From UBA9547 sp044349205 (GTDB taxonomy: Bacteria; Bacteroidota; Bacteroidia; Cytophagales; UBA9547), in NCBI GenBank assembly GCA_044349205.1, contig JBIKRJ010000116.1, positions 1-7,604 on the forward strand: 7,604 nucleotides of DNA, read 5' to 3'. The translations under genes were made by a program, and so were the position numbers. Position 1 is the first letter of the stretch; every line of letters starts with the position of its first letter. Positions 1 to 5,983 of the stretch are shown here, one piece after another. The notes under the pieces are model-generated. The model had not been told where the DNA came from. It searched no databases and worked only from the letters and a program-made list of their open reading frames with translations.

Positions 1-701
1 ATCAACGATTTGGCCATCAACACATTGTACACAGAACTTTTATTATCAGGGATTTTAGTCAAGAAAAAAAGACAGGAATCGGGTTGTTTTTTTTGAAGAT
101 AAAGCTCAGAAACACCCATCAATCCTCCTAAATGTGTACTGTCTTTTTGTAAAAGCAACTTGTAAAAAGACAAGGCCTTGACAGTATCTTGGCCAAGCGC
201 ATAATACCTTGCACGATGAAACAAAACAGTTGGAAAAAGTGGCGCATGTGCAGTAGCCTTTTGCAAATAGTATTCGGCCTTGCTCAAATTGTTGGATTTC
301 AAATAAATATCCGACGCAAACAATTGCGATTCGACCGTAGAAAGACTTAAGCCTTTTTCCTGTATAAATTCTATGGTGCGAAGTGCCTCTTGCAACTGCC
401 CTAAGTGATCGCTAATTTTTGCTTTCAGCACTAAATAATCCAGATTGAGTGGGTCTTCGGCCAAGGCAGCCAAAATATCCGATTTGGCTTTAGACATTCT
501 TCCAAGCTGCAGTTCCAATTGCGCTCTCTGAAACAAAGCCTCCGCATTTTTTTGGTCATGCTCTATGATTTTGTCTAAATACTCAATGGCTTTTGAAATA
601 TCGAGCGTACCGCCATCGGCAAACTGCGGGCTGGTATCTACAATAGGGCTACAGGCAATTAAAAGCCAAAAAGCAAGCAATATATAACAAATTTTTTTCA
701 A
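1..701 (-). CDS. TPR-repeat lipoprotein, partial (C-terminus beyond window edge)
   Basis: The reading frame is open for 233 codons from 701 to the left edge, so the C-terminus is missing. The first residues read MKKICYILLAFWLLIAC, a basic start, a hydrophobic stretch and a lipobox (L-I-A-C) with the lipidated cysteine at residue 17. This predicts a lipoprotein exported through the Sec route. The residue after Cys is Ser and no acidic surface-export signal follows, so a periplasm-facing anchor is the simpler guess. The rest is helical with repeated TPR-like pairs, such as residues near 36-70 (AIEYLDKII, ALFQRAQLELQLGR), 72-105 and 130-200 (LSKAEYYLQKA, VKALSLYKLLLQKD). TPR proteins usually hold protein partners, and the partner is not known here. 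The start is TTG at 701-699. There is no ATG that would keep the signal peptide, and the lipobox decides the choice. It lies 3 bases after the stop of the upstream DUF5686 gene and in the same frame, so the two are almost certainly one operon. Confidence 0.8.
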   Translation of the reverse strand, partial: MKKICYILLAFWLLIACSPIVDTSPQFADGGTLDISKAIEYLDKIIEHDQKNAEALFQRAQLELQLGRMSKAKSDILAALAEDPLNLDYLVLKAKISDHLGQLQEALRTIEFIQEKGLSLSTVESQLFASDIYLKSNNLSKAEYYLQKATAHAPLFPTVLFHRARYYALGQDTVKALSFYKLLLQKDSTHLGGLMGVSELYLQKKQPDSCLFFLTKIPDNKSSVYNVLMAKSL

Positions 702-704
702 TAT

Positions 705-3215
705 TTATAAAGTGAACTGCAAGCCTACTTTTACGGCAAATTTTCTGACTGCTGCTCCCGAAATCTCGTTTTGGTTTTCAAGATACGTGAGTCGATGAAT
801 AAAATCGATGCGCACCAACCTGAAAATATTTTCTATACCATAGGAAACTTCAGCATAGGGTTTTTCTAAAGTCAATCTTTTAAAACTAGGATATTCGGCA
901 GGTATTATAAAGAAATTTTTGTCCGTCACAGAACCAAAAAGTATTTGGCCATTTACCACTTCACGCCATTTCCATTTTTTCAGCAGCGGAATACGATTAA
1001 ACAATAAACCGTCGAAATGATGTTCCAAATGCAAAGAAGTGTATTTGTCACTGGTAAATTCAAAGAAGTTCATCAGATTGTAGGAATCGTAGTTCAAGAA
1101 ATAAGTTTGGTTGCCTAGGTGGTTTTCCAGAATTGGATAAGGCACCGCATCGGGTGTCCAGCCCATACTGTAAGAATATTTAAGTCGGCCTAGTAAACCT
1201 ACATTCTTGACCTGACTCACATTGAAAAAAAACTTGTTGTAGGACAAATCACTGCCGAGTACATTCGAAACGCCTAACGTGTACCTAAATGTGAATGTCG
1301 GATCTCGGTTCAATCCCACTTGAGTACGTTGGTTTCCGTTTTTGACCAATGTAATATTTCGGGCATAGCGCGATTCGAACACAATTTCGGAAGTTTGGAA
1401 GCTTCTGTATATGTCCGAATTGGCTGGATTGTCGTACTGAGCGTAATACCCAAACGAATATAAAGGATCGAATTCCGAATGTTTAAAACTAATTTTTTGC
1501 ATAAAACCACGGAACAAATCCGATTGCACATACACTTTTGTGAAGGTGTTGAAATAAGGCCTTCTCCGTTGCATATTGCCAAAACGAGTAGAGGCCGAAA
1601 AAAGGCTGTTTTCAAATTTATTATCGGTGTTTAGCGCCACTTGGTCAATATCGTGCTGATGTTCGAGCCCTGCCAACGACCAGCTTTTTCGCCTGAATAT
1701 ATACTCCGCTATGCCTTGGTATTTCCACTCATCGTCTTTTGTGCCATAAGCCACACGCCCCACCAAAAGCATATTTTTATTCAAAAAACTGTTGGTTCGC
1801 ATTCCCAATTGAAAACGATTTCCTTCTACATTGTTGAAAGCATATACGTACAATAGCGGCCCCAAGTCCACTTTTTTCATCTCGTAATAGCCATTCACAA
1901 AAAAATCTATGGTCTCGATGTAGGTACGCACTATGGGTACTTTTTTGATGGAATCAATCATCATATACACCTGCTTTTCGCTGGCAGTGAGTGAGTCGTG
2001 ACGCATTTTCACCCAGTAATCTTTGGCATGTTCGTTGGCGGTATCGGCTATGGTGTATTTTTCTCTATAAAAATCACTTGTTTGCGGTCGGTTTTCCACA
2101 ATATTTTTATTGGAAATGTAAAATTTCAACAACATCCCCGCTGAACTGTCGCCCAATTGGCCTACATCTACCACCAACCTACTTTTCACAGGCAACCATG
2201 GACCAGTTTTGGTTTGCGCCAGTTCTTGGTTTATTTTAATTCCGTCTATAAAATTCAAATTGGCATCGGAACCTATGCTTAGGTTGGCTTGCTTTAGCGC
2301 CCAAGAAGAATCGGCAATCCAAATTTTGCCCTCAAATGCCAAATCTTGTTTTCGCTTTGGGGTAACATCTATTTTGTAGCACCACTGCTCGCCTATGTAC
2401 ATACTATCTTCCAATATGTATTCGTAGTAATTAGACCAGCCGTCGGCAATGGGCGACACAAAATCTTTATTCATGATCACAATCCTATTTTCGTAAAAAT
2501 TATAATCGTAGAAAGATGTGTTGATGAGCTGAGAAAGAATACTGTTGTCGTCCATCCCTATGCCAGTGAGTTTTTTGGCACGGACTATCTCTCGTGACAT
2601 TTTGGGGTCTAAACGATAGAAATAATCTTCAATTGTTTCAGATATGTACACTGGAATGAGTACTTTCCCGCTTTCGTCGTTCATGCGCATCACACTGTCT
2701 AACACCCTGCTTATCCTGCGCATGTACCACTTGTTTTTCAGTTTATCTGAAATATTTTCGATGTCAATCTCTACTTTCTTGTACATTTCATACTGATACG
2801 CATTTAGCTTTCGGCGATCGTTTAGGTCTTTATTTGCCACCACTTTTCTGATAATATTGTAAGCAGGATCTTCCTTTGCAGTCACTACCACTTCCTTCAG
2901 CTCGACCAGTTCACCCTGAAGGCTAAAGTTCAGCACTTGGATTTCCCCTTTTTTAATTTTACGGGACAAAACCTTGTATCCCATGTAGATAGCAGTGAGA
3001 GAATCGGATGGTGGGGCATTTGTGACAATTACATAATTGCCGTCGAAATCGGTGGTGGCCGAAATTTTGCTGTTTTTGAAAAATACGTTTGCGAGGGGAA
3101 TTCCTTCGCCGTTATCGGCATCTACCACACGACCTTTTACAATCGTTTCCTGAGAATAGGCTACTGCACATAAAATGACATAGAAAAAACAAAAAAGGAG
3201 CGCCTTATTCTTCAC
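705..3215 (-). CDS. DUF5686 / carboxypeptidase-regulatory-like outer-membrane protein
   Basis: An 836-residue secreted protein. Residues 1-21 form a signal peptide (MKNKALLFCFFYVILCAVAYS, likely cut before Gln22). Residues about 25-102 form a carboxypeptidase-D regulatory-like beta-sandwich, with the typical VKGRVVDADNGEGIPLANV start and the TTDFDGNYVI motif. Similar domains precede TonB-dependent receptors and other outer-membrane proteins in Bacteroidetes. The remainder fits DUF5686: the EDPAYNIIRKVVANK segment near 115-130, a mixed middle part, and from about residue 450 many alternating aromatic strands that look like an outer-membrane beta-barrel, ending in QFTL. Length is normal for the family. 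The function of DUF5686 is not established, and I see no catalytic motif. The start is GTG at 3215-3213. An in-frame stop lies just upstream, the two nearby ATGs are in another frame and stop at once, and the next in-frame ATG (residue 78) would lose the signal peptide. The TPR lipoprotein follows in the same operon. Confidence 0.85.
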   Translation of the reverse strand: MKNKALLFCFFYVILCAVAYSQETIVKGRVVDADNGEGIPLANVFFKNSKISATTDFDGNYVIVTNAPPSDSLTAIYMGYKVLSRKIKKGEIQVLNFSLQGELVELKEVVVTAKEDPAYNIIRKVVANKDLNDRRKLNAYQYEMYKKVEIDIENISDKLKNKWYMRRISRVLDSVMRMNDESGKVLIPVYISETIEDYFYRLDPKMSREIVRAKKLTGIGMDDNSILSQLINTSFYDYNFYENRIVIMNKDFVSPIADGWSNYYEYILEDSMYIGEQWCYKIDVTPKRKQDLAFEGKIWIADSSWALKQANLSIGSDANLNFIDGIKINQELAQTKTGPWLPVKSRLVVDVGQLGDSSAGMLLKFYISNKNIVENRPQTSDFYREKYTIADTANEHAKDYWVKMRHDSLTASEKQVYMMIDSIKKVPIVRTYIETIDFFVNGYYEMKKVDLGPLLYVYAFNNVEGNRFQLGMRTNSFLNKNMLLVGRVAYGTKDDEWKYQGIAEYIFRRKSWSLAGLEHQHDIDQVALNTDNKFENSLFSASTRFGNMQRRRPYFNTFTKVYVQSDLFRGFMQKISFKHSEFDPLYSFGYYAQYDNPANSDIYRSFQTSEIVFESRYARNITLVKNGNQRTQVGLNRDPTFTFRYTLGVSNVLGSDLSYNKFFFNVSQVKNVGLLGRLKYSYSMGWTPDAVPYPILENHLGNQTYFLNYDSYNLMNFFEFTSDKYTSLHLEHHFDGLLFNRIPLLKKWKWREVVNGQILFGSVTDKNFFIIPAEYPSFKRLTLEKPYAEVSYGIENIFRLVRIDFIHRLTYLENQNEISGAAVRKFAVKVGLQFTL

Positions 3216-3293
3216 CCAAGCATGTTTAAAAGCATAAAATTATAAATTTATTTGTAGCCTTTTAATTGTGTGAGGTTACTGAGCTACAAAATA

Positions 3294-3321
3294 AAAAGCC
3301 GTGCTACTGAGCACGGCTTTT
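3294..3321 (-). terminator. Intrinsic terminator of the tRNA-like gene
   Basis: An 11-bp perfect inverted repeat (AAAAGCCGTGC, loop of 6, GCACGGCTTTT). On the minus strand it is followed by a T-rich run (TTTTTATTTT). It begins directly at the 3' end of the tRNA-like RNA, which is where a terminator for that gene should be. The T-run is shorter on the plus strand, so the main direction is probably minus. It also separates the RNA gene from the DUF5686 gene downstream on the same strand. Confidence 0.85.
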
Positions 3322-3322
3322 G

Positions 3323-3466
3323 CTGTAGAGGATGGATTCGAACCACCACGGAGAGATTAGCTACAGGACAAAAGACAACTTAGTGGTCAACCCGTTACCC
3401 TGCGTTTGTTTCTGGTTCTCCACCCCCGAGACAGGAGGGCATGTCTGCCAATTTCAACACCCTACA
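3323..3466 (-). tRNA. tRNA-like RNA, anticodon GUC (Asp), class II body with ~75-nt variable arm
   Basis: Read on the minus strand, this folds as a tRNA. The acceptor stem is TGTAGGG (3466-3460) with CTCTACA (3330-3324), seven pairs with one G-U. U8 is present. The D arm (3457-3441) contains GAAATTGGCAGAC, with A14, G18, G19 and A21 in place, and looks like tRNA-Leu. Its stem is weak, with two good pairs. The anticodon stem is CCCTC/GGGGG (one U-G) around the loop CTGTCTC, which gives U33 and anticodon GUC at 3432-3430. The T arm is GGTGG-TTCGAAT-CCATC, fully paired if one G-U is allowed. The discriminator is G73 (3323); the next bases are CA, so a full CCA is not encoded. Between anticodon and T arms lie 75 nt (3422-3348) instead of 4-5 or 11-20. 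Its base is a GGAGA/TCTCC stem. Base 37 is U rather than a purine, which is odd for a decoding tRNA. A promoter and a terminator flank it. Whether it is charged or translates is unknown. Decoding Asp codons, a non-ribosomal role or a decaying gene are all possible. Confidence 0.72.
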
Positions 3467-3478
3467 TTCTTAAATTTC

Positions 3479-3491
3479 AAGGCGACGCCTT
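3479..3491 (-). other. Short palindrome in the leader of the tRNA-like transcript
   Basis: AAGGCGACGCCTT on the plus strand is a dyad of six bases on each side of one central base. In the minus-strand transcript it could fold as a five-pair stem with a GUC triloop, between the proposed start point and the mature 5' end at 3466. It could be a processing signal for the 5' leader or a protein-binding site. The sequence does not decide between these. Confidence 0.45.
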
Positions 3492-3498
3492 TAATTGA

Positions 3499-3528
3499 TT
3501 GCAAAACTAATAAGTGTTTATATTTTTG
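3499..3528 (+). promoter_or_regulatory. Bacteroidetes-type promoter of the Lrp/AsnC gene
   Basis: On the plus strand, TTG (3499-3501) is followed by 19 bases and TATTTTTG (3521-3528), a full match to TTG - about 20 - TAnnTTTG. The start point would be near 3535, leaving a leader of about 85 bases before the ATG at 3621. The two opposing promoters occupy nearly the same bases, so polymerase probably cannot use both at once. The region is also a loose dyad (TTGCAAAA ... TTTTTGCCAA), a possible site for autoregulation by the Lrp-type protein. Confidence 0.55.
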
Positions 3529-3532
3529 CCAA
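3502..3532 (-). promoter_or_regulatory. Bacteroidetes-type promoter of the tRNA-like gene
   Basis: On the minus strand, TTG (3532-3530) is followed by a 20-base spacer and then TAGTTTTG (3509-3502). This matches the Bacteroidetes sigma consensus TTG - about 20 - TAnnTTTG exactly. Transcription would start near 3495, about 28 bases before the mature tRNA-like 5' end. It is interleaved with the plus-strand promoter at 3499-3528. Confidence 0.65.
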
Positions 3533-3620
3533 AATATCCAACAAATAGGCACAATTTTTACATTTCATCTAATTTTATTCCTTATTTTTACAAAAATCAC
3601 AATACTAACTGTAAATTACG

Positions 3621-4079
3621 ATGGAAAATTATGAATTTGACAATGTCGATTTGAAAATCCTTTCGCTTTTGCAAGAAGACGCCTCTATTCCCTACACCGA
3701 AATAGCCAAAAAAGTATTTGTATCGCCTGGTACAGTACACGTACGCATGAAAAAAATGGAGCAACATGGCGTTGTAAAAGGCACTAAACTACAAATAGAC
3801 TACACCAAAATAGGATACGACATTGTGGCTTTTTTAGGTATTTATCTGGAAAAAAGTGACTTATACGATGTTGTGATAGGACAGTTGAAAGAGATTCCCG
3901 AAATCACTACTGCTCACTACACCACGGGTAACTACAGCATTTTTGCCCAACTTGTATGCCGCGACACCAAACATTTGCACCACATTTTGCACAATAAAAT
4001 TCAAAAAATCGAGGGTATACAACGCACCGAAACCTTCATCTCTTTACAAGAAAACATCAATCGCCCCTTGGCTATTTAG
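3621..4079 (+). CDS. Lrp/AsnC family transcriptional regulator
   Basis: A 152-residue protein of the usual length for the leucine-responsive/AsnC family. Residues 8-55 form the N-terminal winged helix-turn-helix: VDLKILSLLQEDASIPYTEIAKKV, then the recognition helix SPGTVHVRMKKMEQHG, then the VVKG wing typical of these proteins. Residues about 66-142 form the RAM (effector-binding, oligomerising) domain, with the beta-alpha-beta-beta-alpha-beta pattern and the TGNYSIFAQLVC strand. Members bind DNA as dimers to hexadecamers and respond to amino acids. The ligand cannot be read from the sequence, so I give no gene symbol. The ATG at 3621 is the first start and keeps the full helix-turn-helix. 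The gene is divergent from the tRNA-like gene and lies upstream of the suf operon with a 172-base gap, so it may regulate itself, the tRNA-like RNA, or suf. Regulation of suf would be unusual for the family and is only a guess from position. Confidence 0.9.
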   Translation: MENYEFDNVDLKILSLLQEDASIPYTEIAKKVFVSPGTVHVRMKKMEQHGVVKGTKLQIDYTKIGYDIVAFLGIYLEKSDLYDVVIGQLKEIPEITTAHYTTGNYSIFAQLVCRDTKHLHHILHNKIQKIEGIQRTETFISLQENINRPLAI

Positions 4080-4139
4080 CTTCAACTATCAAATTTTTGG
4101 GTAATATTGTGGTTCTTTTCATTATTTGGAAAGAAAAAA

Positions 4140-4178
4140 CCAACTATTTGTTTCTCTATAAAAAAAGAGAATACTTGG
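4140..4178 (+). terminator. Imperfect inverted repeat after the Lrp/AsnC gene
   Basis: An outer CCAA/TTGG pair (4140-4143 and 4175-4178) encloses a TTCTCT/AGAGAA stem (4152-4157 and 4166-4171) with an 8-base A-rich loop. No T-run follows, so it is a weak terminator candidate at best. It may instead be a regulatory site ahead of the suf promoter. Just downstream, TTTGT-AA-ACAAA (4179-4190) is another small dyad. Confidence 0.3.
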
Positions 4179-4207
4179 TTTGTAAACAAAAAACCACATT
4201 TTTTGTT

Positions 4208-4215
4208 TAATTTTG
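4208..4215 (+). promoter_or_regulatory. Candidate -7 element of the suf operon promoter
   Basis: TAATTTTG matches the Bacteroidetes TAnnTTTG element and lies 36 bases before the sufB ATG, giving a leader of about 30 bases. The nearest upstream TTG (4180-4182) is 25 bases away, longer than usual, so the upstream element is poor. That may mean an activator is needed, or that some suf expression comes by read-through from the Lrp/AsnC gene. Confidence 0.45.
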
Positions 4216-4251
4216 AAAATAGAACAATTCTAAACAAGCACTATTTAGCTC

Positions 4252-5700
4252 ATGTCAGAAAAAAGTGTTGACTTATTAGAAGAAATCACCTCCTCGGAAT
4301 ACAAGTACGGTTTCGAGACCCTGATAGAAAACGATTCAGCTCCCAAAGGCCTTTCGGAGGAAATCGTCCGTTTTATCTCGGCCAAAAAGAAAGAGCCCGA
4401 ATGGATGCTCGAATACCGCCTTAAAGCCTATAAGCACTGGCTAAAACTTGAGCAACCTACTTGGCAAAATGTGCATTTCCCAAAAATAGATTTTCAAGAC
4501 GTTATCTATTATTCTGCCCCAAAACAGAAGGTGAATTTGAACAGTTTGGACGAAATCGATCCTGAACTTCGGAAAACTTTTGAAAAATTGGGGATTTCGC
4601 TCGACGAGCAAAAAAGAATTTCGGGTGTAGCGGTAGATGCTGTTATTGATAGTGTTTCCATAGCCACTACATTTAAAGATAAATTGGCCGAGCTTGGCAT
4701 CATTTTCTGTTCTATGAGCGAGGCCATCGCTCATCATCCCGAATTGGTGAGAAAACATTTGGGTTCGGTTGTGCCCTACACCGATAACTATTACAGCGCC
4801 CTTAATTCAGCTGTCTTTTCCGACGGTTCTTTTGTGTTTGTTCCTAAAGGTGTGCGTTGCCCAATGGAATTATCTACCTATTTCCGTATTAATGCCAAAG
4901 AAACAGGGCAATTTGAACGCACTCTGATAGTGGCAGAAGAAGGTAGTTATGTGAGTTATCTTGAAGGATGTACAGCACCCATGCGCGACGAAAATCAGTT
5001 GCATGCCGCCGTGGTCGAACTTATTTCTCAAGAAAATGCGGAAATAAAATATTCAACGGTACAAAACTGGTATCCTGGTGACAAAAACGGCAAAGGAGGC
5101 ATTTACAATTTCGTGACGAAAAGAGGTATTTGCGCTGGCGAAAATGCAAAAATCTCTTGGACACAAGTAGAAACGGGTTCTTCCATCACTTGGAAATACC
5201 CAAGCGTGATTTTGAAAGGAGACAATTCCACTGGCGAATTTTACTCGGTAGCTGTTACCAATAATTACCAACAAGCCGATACCGGCACCAAAATGATTCA
5301 CTTGGGCAAAAACACCCGAAGCAGAATCGTATCCAAAGGAATATCGGCTGGCTTCAGCCAAAACTCTTACCGAGGACTTGTAAAAGTTTCTAAAAAAGCC
5401 GAAAACGCAAGAAACCACTCACAATGCGATTCTTTGCTAATGGGCGATAAATGTGGAGCACACACTTTCCCATATATTGAGGTAGGTAACAACTCTGCTA
5501 CTGTCGAACACGAAGCAACTACTTCCAAGATTAGCGAAGACCAAATATTTTACTGTAACCAAAGAGGCATTGATTCAGAACAAGCCGTAGCACTTATTGT
5601 AAATGGGTTTTGCAAAGAGGTAATGAATCAATTGCCGATGGAATTTGCAGTAGAAGCACAAAAACTACTGGCTATCAGTTTGGAAGGGAGCGTAGGATAA
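4252..5700 (+). CDS. sufB: Fe-S cluster assembly scaffold protein SufB
   Basis: A 482-residue protein, close to the usual SufB length (about 470-495). SufB forms the SufBC2D complex in the cytoplasm, where sulfur from the cysteine desulfurase and iron are built into a cluster. The N-terminal helical part (1 to about 100) leads into the beta-helix core, with SufB hallmarks such as the FVPKGVRCPMELSTYFRIN segment near 199-217, the SYLEGCTAP motif near 234-242, and the C-terminal block RNHSQCDSLL ... EHEATTS ... FYCNQRG ... AQKLLAISLEGSVG. Counting back from the C-terminus against E. coli SufB as I remember it, Cys392 and Glu421 correspond to the essential Cys405 and Glu434, and both are present. 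The ATG at 4252 gives the expected N-terminus (MSEKSVDLLEEITSSEYKYGF). Its stop codon overlaps the next start by one base (TAATG), so the following zinc-ribbon gene is probably translationally coupled. Identification is secure. Confidence 0.97.
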   Translation: MSEKSVDLLEEITSSEYKYGFETLIENDSAPKGLSEEIVRFISAKKKEPEWMLEYRLKAYKHWLKLEQPTWQNVHFPKIDFQDVIYYSAPKQKVNLNSLDEIDPELRKTFEKLGISLDEQKRISGVAVDAVIDSVSIATTFKDKLAELGIIFCSMSEAIAHHPELVRKHLGSVVPYTDNYYSALNSAVFSDGSFVFVPKGVRCPMELSTYFRINAKETGQFERTLIVAEEGSYVSYLEGCTAPMRDENQLHAAVVELISQENAEIKYSTVQNWYPGDKNGKGGIYNFVTKRGICAGENAKISWTQVETGSSITWKYPSVILKGDNSTGEFYSVAVTNNYQQADTGTKMIHLGKNTRSRIVSKGISAGFSQNSYRGLVKVSKKAENARNHSQCDSLLMGDKCGAHTFPYIEVGNNSATVEHEATTSKISEDQIFYCNQRGIDSEQAVALIVNGFCKEVMNQLPMEFAVEAQKLLAISLEGSVG

Positions 5701-5963
5701 TGAACTGCATTCGTTGCAACGAAACAATACCCGAGCTTAGACTAAAAGCACTGCCCAACGCCAAAACATGTGTGGCGTGCTCTAGCACTGAGCGGGTGGC
5801 TGGTTTTCCCGTCATCTCCAACAAAACCACCTATTCCGACTTGCAAATTGTAAGTCAAGAAACGGCCAAAGAACTGTATTTGAAACAAGATAGAAAAGGA
5901 AGCATCGCCACAGGAGTGCAATTCAAAAATTTGCCTCCACCAAAACTCAGTAACTTCGAATAA
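5700..5963 (+). CDS. Small TraR/DksA-like C4 zinc-ribbon protein within the suf operon
   Basis: An 87-residue protein. Residues 3-27 carry four cysteines as CxxC (Cys3, Cys6) and CxxC (Cys24, Cys27). The context between them, IPELRLKALPNAKTCVAC, is the typical TraR/DksA C4 zinc finger, so a structural zinc is expected. The rest (about 60 residues, starting VAGFPVISNKTTYSDLQ and ending near LPPPKLSNFE) has no domain I recognise. The long coiled coil with an acidic tip that DksA inserts into RNA polymerase is absent, so this is not a functional DksA. The start is the ATG at 5700, overlapping the sufB stop. The frame is open upstream to 5610, but that part runs inside the C-terminal coding of sufB and is not expected to be translated. 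It sits between sufB and sufC, 20 bases ahead of sufC. The position suggests a role in cluster assembly or in operon control, which is inference only. Confidence 0.85.
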   Translation: MNCIRCNETIPELRLKALPNAKTCVACSSTERVAGFPVISNKTTYSDLQIVSQETAKELYLKQDRKGSIATGVQFKNLPPPKLSNFE

Positions 5964-5983
5964 ACACACCACAATCGACAGAA

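Noticed and set aside
1641..2597. Several short plus-strand open frames opposite the DUF5686 gene
   Set aside because: They lie wholly within a well-supported gene on the other strand and show no motifs, so they are read as shadows.
3350..3421. Group I or other intron inserted in an ordinary tRNA
   Set aside because: The insertion is in the variable arm and not in the anticodon loop, where tRNA introns normally sit. At about 60 nt it is too short for a self-splicing intron core, and the flanking GGAGA/TCTCC stem makes it an enlarged arm.
3429..3437. CCTCCT in the anticodon arm as an anti-Shine-Dalgarno mimic
   Set aside because: The bases are explained by the anticodon stem and loop, and Bacteroidetes genes rarely depend on Shine-Dalgarno pairing.
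3323..3466. Possible tmRNA (ssrA) or two-piece tmRNA fragment
   Set aside because: The D arm and a full five-pair anticodon arm are present, while tmRNA lacks an anticodon arm. There is no tag reading frame ending in LAA, and the 144-nt length is far too short.
3332..3634. Plus-strand open frame of 100 codons starting MDSNHHGEISY
   Set aside because: It is the antisense of the tRNA-like gene and crosses its promoter and the regulator's start. The composition is not protein-like. The MDSNHH start is a common artefact of the complement of a tRNA T arm.
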